The notes: generated by a model not told the origin, from the letters alone. A stretch of DNA of 64,000 nucleotides from CAZUTO01 sp964623085 (GCA_964623085.1 CAZUTO010000001.1:186001-250000), one strand, 5' to 3'; numbered from the stretch's first letter, positions 9,566-20,059 are shown. Numbers and translations are program-made.

Positions 9566-12500
9566 TTAAAAGGTCAAACTAACGGATCGGGTTCCAAGAA
9601 TCTGCTTGAGATCGTGAATTAATTCATCCTTAGGCTCTAAGCACCAATCTTCTCCAAATTGAAATTGACCGGCAAATCCGTTTTGACGAAAATCGAGATG
9701 CACCGAGCATTTTCCACCACGATAAGGCGTCATACTCTTTTTAATCTGTTTAACGATATCTCCCGTGCCATTAAGGCTCACATCCACAACCAGTCGCAAA
9801 GATCGGACACGCTCCGATCGAATTTGGTAAAGCGTTCGAACTGAATCGCCTCGCACTCTTAGGGCACCGGTATAATCATCGTGTTCAACCTGACCTTGCA
9901 CTACGACAATTGCATCTTTAGAAATAATGTCACGCGCATCATTGTAGGCGTCGGAAAATAGGGTCACATCAATGCGTCCACTACGATCGTCAAGTGTCAT
10001 TACGCACATGGTGTCGCCACGTTTTGTTTTTAACGTACGCATACCAATCACAAGCCCGCCAAGACTCTGCTTGGATCGACTCACTTTGAGCTGGCTGATA
10101 CGGTTACCGCTGATTTCGTATAGCTCCTCTGCGTAGTCATCGAGTGGGTGGCCAGTGAGATACAATCCAATCGTATCCTTTTCCTTCTGCAACACGTCTC
10201 TATTGCTCCAGGGATAGACCTTTTGATTTACTCGGTAAATTGACTCCGCATCGTTGTCTGGACGAGCACTTACTACCTCGCCAAACAAATCAGAAATCCC
10301 AGCGCTTGTATTGGTATTCTGTTGTTCTGCGGCCTGCACCGCTTCTGGCAGCAATGCAGACATAATAGCGCGTGCCTGGCCTGGTGGATGCTCTGGACCA
10401 ATACTATCTAGTGCCCCAGCTAGCACAAGTGCTTCCAAGGAACGTTTGTTTACTTTGCGAAGATCAACACGCGAACAAAAATCGAAAAGATTAAGGTACT
10501 TTCCGTCCTCTTTCCGGCACTCAATGATGGATTCAATAGCGCCTTCGCCGAGCCCTTTGATAGCACCCAAGCCATAAATAATTTCGCCTTCAGCATTGAC
10601 CGCAAACTCAAATTGCCCCGCATTGACATCAGGTGGTTTGACCTCGATTTTGCGCGAGTGGCACTCGTCGACAAAGGTCACTACTTTATCGGTGTTCTGC
10701 ATATCCGAAGACATCACTGCCGCCATAAACTCCGCGGTATAGTGCGTTTTCAGCCAAGCCGTTTGGTATGCGAGTAACGCGTAGGCGGCCGAATGAGATT
10801 TATTGAACCCGTAACCTGCGAATTTTTCCATTAGATCGAAGAGATTACTCGCGAGCTCTTCCTCTATACCTCTGCCGACGGCACCATCAACAAACAACTG
10901 CCGCTGCTTAGCCATCTCTTCTGCTTTTTTCTTACCCATAGCACGCCGCAACAAATCCGCCGCGCCTAGTGAAAACCCGCCCATAACCTGGGCAATTTGC
11001 ATCACTTGCTCTTGATATAGAATGATGCCGTAGGTCGGCTCCAAGATCGGTTTGAGTTCTTCATGCTGATACTTCGGATGCGGGTACGCAACCTGCGCGC
11101 GTCCGTGTTTTCGATTAATAAAGTCGTCGACCATGCCGGACTGAAGAGGCCCTGGCCGAAACAGTGCTACCAACGCGACTATATCCTCGAACCGACTCGG
11201 TAACTGACGTTTAATCAGGTCTTTCATTCCTCTTGATTCAAGCTGAAAAACCGCCGTCGTCTCCGCTCGCTGCAAAAGCTCGAAGGTTGCTGCATCTTCT
11301 AGAGGAATCATGTCTATATCGAGCGCCGTTTTAGATTCCAGTGCGCGTTTTTTGTTGACCATCTTTACCGCGGAATCAATGATCGTCAGTGTTCTCAAAC
11401 CCAAAAAATCGAATTTAACTAGACCAACCGATTCGACATCATCCTTGTCATATTGTGTAACTAAACTATCGCCCTGATCGTCACAATAAAGTGGCGCAAA
11501 ATCAGTCAATTTGGTTGGCGCTATCACTACACCACCAGCATGCTTACCGCAGTTGCGCACGACACCTTCTAGCTGACAGGCCAAATCCCAAATCTCTTGG
11601 GCTTCCTCATCTTCTTTAAGGAAATCCCTCAATACTTCTTCTTGTTTCAGGGCTGCGTCTAGCGTCATACCAACTTCAAACGGAATCATTTTCGAAAGCC
11701 GGTCGGCTAGCCCGTATGACTTACCTTGTACCCGAGCAACATCACGAACAACGGCTTTTGCCGCCATGGTGCCAAAGGTGACAATTTGCGATACCGCGTC
11801 CCTGCCATAGGTATCGGCGACATAGCCAATAACCAGATCGCGATTATCCATACAGAAATCAATATCGAAATCCGGCATAGAAACCCGCTCAGGATTAAGG
11901 AACCGTTCAAATAGTAAATCGTATGCGATGGGGTCGAGATCCGTGATTTTCAAAGCGTAGGCTACCAAAGAACCCGCTCCAGACCCGCGTCCAGGCCCCA
12001 CAGGAATCTTCTTTTCTTTGGCCCAGCGAATAAAGTCCATAACGATAAGGAAATATCCGGGGAACCCCATCTGCTCAATGACATTTAACTCAAAATCTAA
12101 ACGCTGCCTGTAGGCCTGCTCCGTTTCGTTAAAATCTGAATCACTTTTGTCGAAAAGATTCTCTAGCCGTGCGGTTAATCCATCATGAGAGACCTCACGC
12201 AAAAATCCGGCTTCTGTTTTGCCTTTAGGCAAAGGAAATGCTGGCAAAGAATAAGATCCTAGCTGCAACTCGACGCTACATCGCTTGGCAATTTCGACAG
12301 TATTCTCTAGCGCTTCGGGGAGATCTGAAAACAATGCTTCCATCTCGTCGGGCGATCGCAAGAACTGCTGGTCAGAGTAATCACGCCGTCGGGTGTTATC
12401 AGCTAACACATCCCCTCGATTGATACAGACTCGGGCTTCATGCGCCTCAAAATCTTTCGATTCTAAAAACCGAACATCGTTAGTCGCAACTAGGGGGCAG

Positions 12501-13072
12501 TTGTGTTTAGCCGCCAACGAGACAGCTGATTGTATATATTGGTTTTCTCCTACCCTGCCTGTTCTATGCAACTCTAGGTAGTAACGATCATCAAACAAGC
12601 TCATCCATTTTTTTAGTTGATCATCAGCTTCAGCGGTATTTCCACGCTCCAAAAGTACACCGATTTCACCACGCCGCGCGCCAGACAAACATATAACGCT
12701 GTCAGCGCACTGCTCTAGCCATTCCCAACGCACCATCGAACGACCATGTTCCTGGCCTTCTGTATAAGCTTGTGAGATGAGCTGAATGATATTTTTATAG
12801 CCAATTTCATTGGTAGCTAGAAGTGTAAATTCATAGGGCACGTCACCGGAGTCGTCTGGCACCAACAAAAAATCAGAACCAATAATTGGCTTTATACCTG
12901 CGGATCGAGCAGCTCGATAGAACTTTACCGCTGCAAAAAGATTCGTTTGATCGGTCACCGCAACAGCGGGCATACCTGACTCGGCACATTTTGCCGCCAG
13001 CGACTTTACCTTCAAAATCCCATCGACTAATGAGTATTCGGTATGAGTACGAAGATGAACAAAGCCGGTCAT
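9566..13072 (-). CDS. dnaE: DNA polymerase III alpha subunit
   Basis: Catalytic subunit of the replicative polymerase. The 1168-residue length matches DnaE1. The N-terminal PHP domain begins with FVHLRTHTEYS. The polymerase core includes GPGRGSGAGS and the catalytic aspartates in PDFDIDFCMD near residue 400. A GYGFNKSHSAAYA motif follows, then an OB-fold region around residues 980-1070 and a C-terminal tau-binding region ending near residue 1168. It sits between rnhB and tilS in a leftward cluster, as in other gammaproteobacteria, where rnhB and dnaE are usual neighbours. Confidence 0.98.
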   Translation of the reverse strand: MTGFVHLRTHTEYSLVDGILKVKSLAAKCAESGMPAVAVTDQTNLFAAVKFYRAARSAGIKPIIGSDFLLVPDDSGDVPYEFTLLATNEIGYKNIIQLISQAYTEGQEHGRSMVRWEWLEQCADSVICLSGARRGEIGVLLERGNTAEADDQLKKWMSLFDDRYYLELHRTGRVGENQYIQSAVSLAAKHNCPLVATNDVRFLESKDFEAHEARVCINRGDVLADNTRRRDYSDQQFLRSPDEMEALFSDLPEALENTVEIAKRCSVELQLGSYSLPAFPLPKGKTEAGFLREVSHDGLTARLENLFDKSDSDFNETEQAYRQRLDFELNVIEQMGFPGYFLIVMDFIRWAKEKKIPVGPGRGSGAGSLVAYALKITDLDPIAYDLLFERFLNPERVSMPDFDIDFCMDNRDLVIGYVADTYGRDAVSQIVTFGTMAAKAVVRDVARVQGKSYGLADRLSKMIPFEVGMTLDAALKQEEVLRDFLKEDEEAQEIWDLACQLEGVVRNCGKHAGGVVIAPTKLTDFAPLYCDDQGDSLVTQYDKDDVESVGLVKFDFLGLRTLTIIDSAVKMVNKKRALESKTALDIDMIPLEDAATFELLQRAETTAVFQLESRGMKDLIKRQLPSRFEDIVALVALFRPGPLQSGMVDDFINRKHGRAQVAYPHPKYQHEELKPILEPTYGIILYQEQVMQIAQVMGGFSLGAADLLRRAMGKKKAEEMAKQRQLFVDGAVGRGIEEELASNLFDLMEKFAGYGFNKSHSAAYALLAYQTAWLKTHYTAEFMAAVMSSDMQNTDKVVTFVDECHSRKIEVKPPDVNAGQFEFAVNAEGEIIYGLGAIKGLGEGAIESIIECRKEDGKYLNLFDFCSRVDLRKVNKRSLEALVLAGALDSIGPEHPPGQARAIMSALLPEAVQAAEQQNTNTSAGISDLFGEVVSARPDNDAESIYRVNQKVYPWSNRDVLQKEKDTIGLYLTGHPLDDYAEELYEISGNRISQLKVSRSKQSLGGLVIGMRTLKTKRGDTMCVMTLDDRSGRIDVTLFSDAYNDARDIISKDAIVVVQGQVEHDDYTGALRVRGDSVRTLYQIRSERVRSLRLVVDVSLNGTGDIVKQIKKSMTPYRGGKCSVHLDFRQNGFAGQFQFGEDWCLEPKDELIHDLKQILGTRSVSLTF

Positions 13073-13132
13073 GGACGAAACACTAGTTAGGAAATGTCTA
13101 AGTGTAGCTCAGTAAAAATGCGAAGGGGCAGA

Positions 13133-13705
13133 CTAATTCTTTACACATCGTTCTGCTTCTTGAACCGGGCGGTATGAGCGTCGATGAATTGCACAGGGGC
13201 CTAGGGCATAAAGCGCCTCCCGATGCGATTTCGTTGGGTAGCCCTTGTGGGTTGAAAATCCATAGCCGGGATATTGACCATCCATTTCTTTCATCAAAGT
13301 ATCTCGCGTTACTTTGGCGATAATAGAGGCTGCAGATATAGTAGGCTCAGTAGCGTCTCCTCCTATTATTGCTCTCGCAGTAATATCCGTATCCGGACAG
13401 CGATTTCCATCAATAAGTAGCAACGACGGCTGCAGCGCCAATGCCTCTACCGCGCGCTGCATTGCGAGCATTGATGCATGAAGTATGTTGATGGCATCAA
13501 TTTCTTCAACACTTGCAAATCCTACGCCAACCGACGACGCCTGCTCTTGAATCTGCTGAAATAACGCTTCCCTATTTCGTTCAGTAAGCTTTTTCGAATC
13601 TGCTAGGCCGCTAATCTGATGCACTTCAGGGAGTATCACTGCCGCAGCTACGACAGGACCCGCTAAAGGGCCACGACCGGCTTCATCAACGCCCGCTATA
13701 TGCAA
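13133..13705 (-). CDS. rnhB: Ribonuclease HII
   Basis: Cleaves RNA in RNA-DNA hybrids and at single ribonucleotides misincorporated in DNA. The 190-residue protein starts with the signature VDEAGRGPLAGPV, holding the first two acidic active-site residues. The LIDGN motif supplies a third and the ASIIAKVTRD helix follows. The ATG lies 3 bases after the lpxB stop, so the two are very likely co-transcribed. The order lpxB-rnhB-dnaE is conserved in the class. Confidence 0.97.
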   Translation of the reverse strand: MHIAGVDEAGRGPLAGPVVAAAVILPEVHQISGLADSKKLTERNREALFQQIQEQASSVGVGFASVEEIDAINILHASMLAMQRAVEALALQPSLLLIDGNRCPDTDITARAIIGGDATEPTISAASIIAKVTRDTLMKEMDGQYPGYGFSTHKGYPTKSHREALYALGPCAIHRRSYRPVQEAERCVKN

Positions 13706-13708
13706 TGT

Positions 13709-14890
13709 CTATTCGACCTTCGTTGCTACAATTAAATCGTGGATCACTTCCGCGGCACGGGCGTTAGCGTTTCTCTTTAGGCGCTCATGTATATAATAAA
13801 ATGCTTCAGCCATCTCTTCTCTTCGAGATGTATCTTCAATAAGATCTGTTAGATCCGCCGCTATTGCCTCAGGCGTGGCGTTCGATTGCAGAAATTCGTT
13901 CACCAAACTATCACCAGTTAAGATGTTTGGCAGAGCGACATGCTCAAGACTCACCAAACGGCTGATAACCCAGTACGAGAATGCCTCCATTCTGTAACCT
14001 ACAACCATCGGTGTTTTTGTCAGCGTGCTTTCGAGAGTGACTGTTCCAGACGCTGCTAATGCAACATCTGCTGCTAATAGCACTTCGCGCGCGCGGCCGA
14101 GAAAAATACGTGCCTCTACACCTTGAGCATCTACGCTATTTTGAATCCGCCGATAGGCGCTCTCGGATACCGCTGCTATTGCCACTTCCCCCAAGACATT
14201 TTGCTCTTGCAGTGTTTTGACCACTTCCAAAAATAAAGGAGACAGATGCTCAATCTCTTGAGACCGACTTCCCGGCAACACTGCTAGCAGCAAGCCATCT
14301 AGCGGCACACCTAAACTCTTTTTGGCGGCGATTTTATCGATATCCAAATCAATATCATCAGCCATAGGATGGCCTACAAAAGTAACTGGCACCTGATGTC
14401 CTGTATAGTAATCTGCTTCAAACGGAAACATACAGAGCATATGATCAACGGCCTTCTTGATTTTTTTGATGCGCCATTTTCGCCAAGCCCAGACCGACGG
14501 GCTCACATAATGGACGGTTTTAATACCCTGCTTCTTTAACCTACCCTCAACACCGAGGTTAAAATCCGGCGCGTCAATGCCTATAAAAACATCAGGTGGA
14601 TTATGCTTAAAATAGCGGACAATCGACGATCGTAATTTCAATAAATCGGGCAAGCGCTTTATAGGCTCGACCAACCCCATAACAGAGAGACGACTCATAT
14701 CATGAAGGCTCTGAAGCCCTTCTCTCTGCATCAATGGCCCACCAATACCAACAAACTCTGCTTGTGGGAAGCGTTGCTTTAATTCTGAAATTAAACCAGC
14801 ACCCAAGATATCACCGGATGCTTCACCAGCTAATAGGCCTATTTTTATTGAACGACGAGTGTCTGAATGCTCATCAGAGTTTTCATGCAT
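13709..14890 (-). CDS. lpxB: Lipid-A-disaccharide synthase
   Basis: Peripheral membrane glycosyltransferase joining UDP-2,3-diacylglucosamine and lipid X to form lipid A disaccharide. The 393-residue product shows the GLLAGEASGDILGA N-terminal motif, FVGIGGPLM, GIDAPDFNL, the YVSPSVWAWRKWR segment and the LPGSRSQEI motif of family GT19. It follows lpxA by 12 bases. The N-terminal ~15 residues before IKIGLLAGE are a charged extension of low conservation, so a slightly later start cannot be excluded. Confidence 0.96.
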   Translation of the reverse strand: MHENSDEHSDTRRSIKIGLLAGEASGDILGAGLISELKQRFPQAEFVGIGGPLMQREGLQSLHDMSRLSVMGLVEPIKRLPDLLKLRSSIVRYFKHNPPDVFIGIDAPDFNLGVEGRLKKQGIKTVHYVSPSVWAWRKWRIKKIKKAVDHMLCMFPFEADYYTGHQVPVTFVGHPMADDIDLDIDKIAAKKSLGVPLDGLLLAVLPGSRSQEIEHLSPLFLEVVKTLQEQNVLGEVAIAAVSESAYRRIQNSVDAQGVEARIFLGRAREVLLAADVALAASGTVTLESTLTKTPMVVGYRMEAFSYWVISRLVSLEHVALPNILTGDSLVNEFLQSNATPEAIAADLTDLIEDTSRREEMAEAFYYIHERLKRNANARAAEVIHDLIVATKVE

Positions 14891-14902
14891 CTGTATTAAT
14901 GC

Positions 14903-15673
14903 CTAGCGCACGAATCCGCGCGTCGATTGTTTTATCGACGCCAAAAATCCAGCGACGACAGCACTATCTGCGGCTTGCTCTTCCAACTGATTGGTGGCGT
15001 CTTCCAAGCTCAGCTTTTTCTTATAGAGTGTTTTGAAGGCCTTTTGCATCGCCTTGATATCGGCGTCTGAAAAATCACGGCGCTTCATCCCCTCGACGTT
15101 CACAGCACGAGGCCGAGCCGGAACCCCTTGAGCCATAACATAAGCTGGGATGTCCTTATAGACAAACGTGTACCCCCCGACAAAGCTATGGGTGCCTATG
15201 TTGGTAAACTGGTGAACACCACTCATTCCAGAAAGAATCGCCCAGTCACCCATTACACAATGGCCCGACAGCTGAGCACTATTAGCCAAAATACAGTGAT
15301 CTCCGATAATCGTATCGTGCCCAATATGGGCATACGCCATAAAGAGACTGTGGTTCCCAATGGTGGTTTCCGATCGATCTTGAACGGTGCCTCTATGCAT
15401 GGTTACACATTCGCGAATGGTATTGTTGTCACCAATCACCAGCCGCGTTGGCTCCCCTTTGTATTTAAGATCAGGCGACGATTCGCCAATAGTATTAAAG
15501 TGAAAGATCCTATTATTTTTACCAATAACTGTCGGACCCATAATGACATTGTTGTTGCCAATCTCCGTACCTGCACCGATCTCTACATCAGGCCCGATAG
15601 TCGTGAATGGCCCCACTTTTACATCTGCAGCTAATTTGGCTGACGGATCAATAACTGCTCTGGAGTCTATCAC
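14903..15673 (-). CDS. lpxA: UDP-N-acetylglucosamine O-acyltransferase
   Basis: First enzyme of lipid A synthesis, transferring a 3-hydroxyacyl chain from ACP to UDP-GlcNAc. The 256-residue protein is built of left-handed beta-helix hexapeptide repeats through about residue 185, with the catalytic histidine in the MAYAHIGHD segment, followed by a helical C-terminus. The start is GTG, three bases after the fabZ stop. The clustering lpxD-fabZ-lpxA-lpxB is the standard lipid A operon. Confidence 0.97.
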   Translation of the reverse strand: MIDSRAVIDPSAKLAADVKVGPFTTIGPDVEIGAGTEIGNNNVIMGPTVIGKNNRIFHFNTIGESSPDLKYKGEPTRLVIGDNNTIRECVTMHRGTVQDRSETTIGNHSLFMAYAHIGHDTIIGDHCILANSAQLSGHCVMGDWAILSGMSGVHQFTNIGTHSFVGGYTFVYKDIPAYVMAQGVPARPRAVNVEGMKRRDFSDADIKAMQKAFKTLYKKKLSLEDATNQLEEQAADSAVVAGFLASIKQSTRGFVR

Positions 15674-15676
15674 CCG

Positions 15677-16111
15677 TTAGGCCTCGACGATGGCGCAAGT
15701 GAGAACACCAGAAACAGCTATATGATCATCCACCTTGGCTTTCACATCGAATTTCCATATGTGCCGTTTGCTGGTGATAATTTGAGACTCTAAAACAAGC
15801 TGATCGCCAGGTATTACTTGGCGTTTGAATTTAACGCTATCAATGCCACCAAAAAGATAGAGCAGACCATCTTCAGGTGACTTCCCTACTGTCTTAAAAC
15901 CAAGAATACCTGATGCTTGCGCCAAGGCTTCGATAATCACCACGCCGGGTAGTATTGGGCGACTGGGGAAATGCCCTTGAAAAACTTCTTCGTTGTACGT
16001 GACATTCTTAACGCATTTAATATTTTCACCGGGATTGATATCCAATACTCTATCGACCAACAACATAGGATAACGATGAGGTAAATATGTCTTAATTTCA
16101 GCAATATCCAT
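15677..16111 (-). CDS. fabZ: 3-hydroxyacyl-ACP dehydratase FabZ
   Basis: Dehydrates 3-hydroxyacyl-ACP during fatty acid elongation. It competes with LpxA and LpxD for the same 3-hydroxyacyl-ACP pool, which explains its place between lpxD and lpxA. The 144-residue hot-dog-fold protein has the active-site histidine in GHFPSRPILPGV and the glutamate in the adjoining VIIEALAQ helix. The start ATG is preceded by lpxD after a 9-base gap. Confidence 0.97.
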   Translation of the reverse strand: MDIAEIKTYLPHRYPMLLVDRVLDINPGENIKCVKNVTYNEEVFQGHFPSRPILPGVVIIEALAQASGILGFKTVGKSPEDGLLYLFGGIDSVKFKRQVIPGDQLVLESQIITSKRHIWKFDVKAKVDDHIAVSGVLTCAIVEA

Positions 16112-16120
16112 TGGCAGGAT

Positions 16121-17152
16121 TTAACTCTCTTTTTTATGATCTTTTTCTAAGATGGCAACACGTTTAAACAACGCATCGAGTTGATGGAAGCGTACGGCGT
16201 TCTTCCGCCATAGACGGTTTTCACTAAAAGAGGTCCCAGACGAATAGACCCCTTTTTCTTTAATAGACTTAGTAATCATCCCTTTGCCGGTCACTGTGAC
16301 GGACTCGGCGATTTCTAAGTGGCCTGCAACACCAACTTGCCCCCCTAGTATGGTGTTTTTACCCACTTTGGTACTTCCCGAAATACCAACCTGCGATGCG
16401 GTCAGAACATTCTCACCGATATGGCAGTTATGTCCAACTTGAGTCAAATTATCAAGCTTTACTCCATCTTCAACTACGGTATCGTCTATGGCGCCGCGGT
16501 CCACCGAAGAATTTGGTCCCAGTTCCACACGATTACCGATACGGACTGAACCCAGCTGATGGATCTTTATCCATCCCTCAGGGCTTGGTGCAAAACCAAA
16601 ACCGTCTGCTCCCACCACCACCCCAGAATGAAAAATGCAATCGGTGCCGACGGAAGCGCCTGCATAGATAGAGACATTAGGATACAAAATCGTTCTGTCG
16701 CCAATCGACACCCCATCACCGATCGAAACGTTCGCTCCTATATCAACATCGTCCCCAATTTTAACGCCATCACCCAATACCGCATTCGCTTCAATATTGA
16801 CGTTCGTACCAATGTCTGATGAGCTACCTACTACTGCAGTTGGGTGAATACCAATGGTTTTCCGCGATGAGGCAAAAAGTGCTGTGGCTAGTGCATAAGC
16901 AATGTAGGGTTGTTCATGACGAAGTGCTGGAATTTGAATTCCATCTACCAAATCAGGATGAATAATGACCGCCGCCGCTTCGCAACCATTCAAATCCTTT
17001 AGATAGGAGGGCGACGATATAAAGGTAATTTCGGATTCACAGGCCTTACTTGGCGAGCTAATACCAGTAATGATTTTAGCATCGTCCAAACCTTGGGCAT
17101 CGGCAATATCCGCCCCAACATGTTGAACGACTTTCTGGAGCGATATACTCAC
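16121..17152 (-). CDS. lpxD: UDP-3-O-acylglucosamine N-acyltransferase
   Basis: Third step of lipid A synthesis: N-acylation of UDP-3-O-acylglucosamine from 3-hydroxyacyl-ACP. The 343-residue protein has an N-terminal uridine-binding domain (about residues 1-100), then a long left-handed beta helix with repeated IGxxxxI units. The catalytic histidine lies in the DNLTQVGHNCHIG segment, and a C-terminal helix ends the protein. The start codon is GTG. Skp lies 9 bases upstream. Confidence 0.97.
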   Translation of the reverse strand: MSISLQKVVQHVGADIADAQGLDDAKIITGISSPSKACESEITFISSPSYLKDLNGCEAAAVIIHPDLVDGIQIPALRHEQPYIAYALATALFASSRKTIGIHPTAVVGSSSDIGTNVNIEANAVLGDGVKIGDDVDIGANVSIGDGVSIGDRTILYPNVSIYAGASVGTDCIFHSGVVVGADGFGFAPSPEGWIKIHQLGSVRIGNRVELGPNSSVDRGAIDDTVVEDGVKLDNLTQVGHNCHIGENVLTASQVGISGSTKVGKNTILGGQVGVAGHLEIAESVTVTGKGMITKSIKEKGVYSSGTSFSENRLWRKNAVRFHQLDALFKRVAILEKDHKKES

Positions 17153-17161
17153 TGGCTCTGA

Positions 17162-17671
17162 TTACTTACCTAATTTCTCTGCCAATTTTTGAGTAATGTC
17201 ATGCACTTCCGTTGCGTGGTAGACAGCATCTTCTTTTAATAACAGTGTGATCGAATCTTCTTCTATCAACTCTTGTAACGCAACCTGTGCACGCTGATTG
17301 ATCGCAGCATTGATATTTTGTACTGCGGCCTGTTGATCAGCTTGGATCTTGCGTCCATTTAATTCTAGATCAGCTTGGAGGAACTGCCTCTGTTTGTTGT
17401 ACTCTGCTAGGCGGTCTGCGTCCCAGTCTCCACTATTTGCTTGGGCTTCTACGTCCAACGCTTGTAAATCTGCCCGCAAACCTTCAAATTCAGTTATTAG
17501 ATTAGCATAGGCGGAAGATGCCTCTAGCTTCGCCATCTCAGCTTGGCCGTATTCGGAGCTCAAGATTGCTGCTTGAAGATTTACCACCGCAATTCTCTGT
17601 TGCGCCAACGAAGTTATTGAAAGCATCAATAACGATAACGCCACAAACCCACCAACAGTCTTTCTAAACAC
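17162..17671 (-). CDS. skp: Periplasmic chaperone Skp/OmpH
   Basis: Holds unfolded outer-membrane proteins in the periplasm on their way to BamA. The 169-residue protein has a signal peptide (MFRKTVGGFVALSLLMLSITSLAQ, quoted in parts: basic start, hydrophobic core, SLAQ cleavage region) and the mature start RIAVVNLQAAI typical of OmpH. It is largely alpha-helical with charged, coiled-coil-like arms. The start is GTG with GGAG 9 bases upstream. It is placed between bamA and lpxD as in most gammaproteobacteria. Confidence 0.93.
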   Translation of the reverse strand: MFRKTVGGFVALSLLMLSITSLAQQRIAVVNLQAAILSSEYGQAEMAKLEASSAYANLITEFEGLRADLQALDVEAQANSGDWDADRLAEYNKQRQFLQADLELNGRKIQADQQAAVQNINAAINQRAQVALQELIEEDSITLLLKEDAVYHATEVHDITQKLAEKLGK

Positions 17672-17701
17672 AATTAATTCTCCAACAATTATTCGTTATT
17701 T

Positions 17702-20059
17702 TTAGAATGTTTGACCAAGAGAAAACTGGAAAAACTCTTCTTCCTCTTCACCTTCTTCAAAGTTAAATGTTCTAGCAATTGCGAAGGACAACGGACCGAA
17801 CCCGCTCAACCATGTCAGTGCAAGGCCGGTAGAATACCTTAATTCGTCAAAGCTGGGTGAAAAGCATAACTCCTGTTCAAATGAACAATTAGTATCAAAT
17901 ACATTGCCCGCATCGACGAATGCAGACGCCTGCAAAGATCGATTTTGCTCAACAAAGGGAACGGGTAAAAGCATTTCTGCACGACCAACTAAAAGCACAT
18001 TCCCGCCAATGGGATCCGGGTCGAGATCTGCCCCGGGGATCAGCGATGCGCCACCGTCGGAATCTATTATACTTCCGAAGGACTCTCGCGGTCCTAGCGT
18101 ATTTTGCTCAAAACCTCTTACTGAGCCAAAACCGCCCGCAAAATAGTTCTCAAAAAATGGCAGACGACGGCCACTCTCAAAACTGTCTCCGAATCCAAGG
18201 TCCGCACTCAACTTAAGCGTAAAAGGCCCGTAGACGGGGAAAAATTTCTCACCCTCAAAGGCAAATTTATAGAATGGTGCATCACTTCCAGGAACCGCAA
18301 ACTCAACGCTAAGACGCTGTCTATCTCCTCTAGTTGCAAAGACGCCGCGATTTAACGTCGATCGTATCCAGCCAGCTTGGAACTTCCATTGATTAAATCT
18401 ATCGCCTTCTTGACCAGCAAAATCAACGATTTCTTGCGACGGTACACTGCCGACATCCACATCTAAAGATTCATACCCAAGGGTAAAATTAAATCGAGAG
18501 ATCTCAGATAGTGGATAACCAAAGTTCAGATTCGTCCCGAAACTATTGGTCGTGAAGCTAGCAACTTGAAAGTCGCCAAAATCTGTTTCCCTTGCAAATA
18601 GGGAAAATCCAGCACTTACCCCATCTGGGGTAAAGTACGGATTGTTTATAGAGAAATTCGCACTCTGTTGAAACGAGCTACGATTAACACCGATACTCAG
18701 GCTATTTCCTGAGCCCAGAAAATTATTTTCCTGCAAGCTCAGCCCGATAATCGCTCCACTCACCTGGGCAAAACCGATCGACGCACTGATACTTCCAGAT
18801 GTCTGCTCTTCAACGTTATAGATCACATCAATTTGGTCACTGGTCCCAGGCACAGGAACGGTTTCACTTGTTACCTGACTAAAAAACCCGAGCCGATCTA
18901 ATCGAACCTTGCCAGACTCGACTAATTGATTTGAGGCGATCGCTGACTCCATCTGTCGCATCTCCCGCCGAAGAACATCGTCTTCAGTCCGCGTATTGCC
19001 TCTAAACTCAACACGTCTGACATATACACGTTGCTGCGGATCGATAAAAAAGGTCAGATCAACAGTCTTATCCTCTTCATTGATATCCACGATTTCATTG
19101 ATCTCGGCAAAGGTATAACCCTCATTGGCCAACCGCGCTGCAAGTGTCTCTTTGGAAAAGGTAATGGTACTTTGAGAAAATTCCCGTCCTTCCATAGACA
19201 CTAAAAAAGCCTTGAGGATATTCTCATTAATGATGGTATCGCCGAGTAGTCCAACCTCGTTAACAGTGTAGACATCCCCCTCATCGATATTGACCGTAAT
19301 AAACACGGAAGTCTTATCAGGACTGACAGAAACCTGGGTAGAGTCAATTTGAAACTGAACGTAACCCTGATCTAAATAGAAAGACTCTAGACGCTCGAGA
19401 TCACCACTGAGCTGCTCGCGAGAATACCTATTACTGCCAGTCAAAAACGTTAGCAAACCGCCGTCAGAGAGCGCGAACAAATCAAGCAATTCCTTCTCGG
19501 AAAAAGCCTCGCTCCCTAATACTTGAATACTGCGTATCTTTGCTTTGTCGCCCTCGTCAATGGTGATATCGATAGCGACGCGATTTCTTGGCAAAGCTCG
19601 AACGTTTGTTTCGATAGATGAACCATACAGGCCTTGCCCAACATATTCTCGACTCAAAGCTTTCGACAACCCGTCAAGGACCGCTGGCGCAAAAATCTGC
19701 CCTTCAGCTAATCCGTTTTCACTTAAAGATGCAAATAGCTCTTCCTCTCCAATTGCCTTATTGCCCTCAAGGTTTATTTCCGAAATCGCGGGGCGTTCAA
19801 CAACCTGGAAGACTAATACATCGCCATCCCTTTCCGCCCGAATATCAGCAAAAAAACCAGTACTAAACAGAGACCGAATACTTTCTTGAATCAGGACTTC
19901 ATCAGCCTGCTCTCCAACGCGCACAGGCAATGCGCTAAAGACAGAGCCGGATGAGACCCTTTGCAGGCCTTCAATGCGGATATCTTCTACATTGAATACT
20001 TGCGCCAGCACAGTGGTTGGGAAAAGCATCAAAAACCAGAATATCTTAATCTTTTTCAT
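17702..20059 (-). CDS. bamA: Outer membrane protein assembly factor BamA
   Basis: Central beta-barrel of the BAM complex, which folds and inserts outer-membrane proteins. The 785-residue precursor has a signal peptide ending at VLAQ, then five POTRA repeats spanning about residues 20-420 (first one starting FNVEDIRIEGLQRV), and an Omp85 barrel to the C-terminus. The conserved VRGFE motif of loop 6 is present, and the protein ends in the aromatic residue F expected of barrel proteins. An acidic run (EEGEEEEEFF) precedes the last strand. Confidence 0.97.
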   Translation of the reverse strand: MKKIKIFWFLMLFPTTVLAQVFNVEDIRIEGLQRVSSGSVFSALPVRVGEQADEVLIQESIRSLFSTGFFADIRAERDGDVLVFQVVERPAISEINLEGNKAIGEEELFASLSENGLAEGQIFAPAVLDGLSKALSREYVGQGLYGSSIETNVRALPRNRVAIDITIDEGDKAKIRSIQVLGSEAFSEKELLDLFALSDGGLLTFLTGSNRYSREQLSGDLERLESFYLDQGYVQFQIDSTQVSVSPDKTSVFITVNIDEGDVYTVNEVGLLGDTIINENILKAFLVSMEGREFSQSTITFSKETLAARLANEGYTFAEINEIVDINEEDKTVDLTFFIDPQQRVYVRRVEFRGNTRTEDDVLRREMRQMESAIASNQLVESGKVRLDRLGFFSQVTSETVPVPGTSDQIDVIYNVEEQTSGSISASIGFAQVSGAIIGLSLQENNFLGSGNSLSIGVNRSSFQQSANFSINNPYFTPDGVSAGFSLFARETDFGDFQVASFTTNSFGTNLNFGYPLSEISRFNFTLGYESLDVDVGSVPSQEIVDFAGQEGDRFNQWKFQAGWIRSTLNRGVFATRGDRQRLSVEFAVPGSDAPFYKFAFEGEKFFPVYGPFTLKLSADLGFGDSFESGRRLPFFENYFAGGFGSVRGFEQNTLGPRESFGSIIDSDGGASLIPGADLDPDPIGGNVLLVGRAEMLLPVPFVEQNRSLQASAFVDAGNVFDTNCSFEQELCFSPSFDELRYSTGLALTWLSGFGPLSFAIARTFNFEEGEEEEEFFQFSLGQTF

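Noticed and set aside
15128..15634. 168-codon frame opposite lpxA
   Set aside because: Antisense shadow of the hexapeptide-repeat coding sequence; composition rich in rare residues and no plausible start signal.
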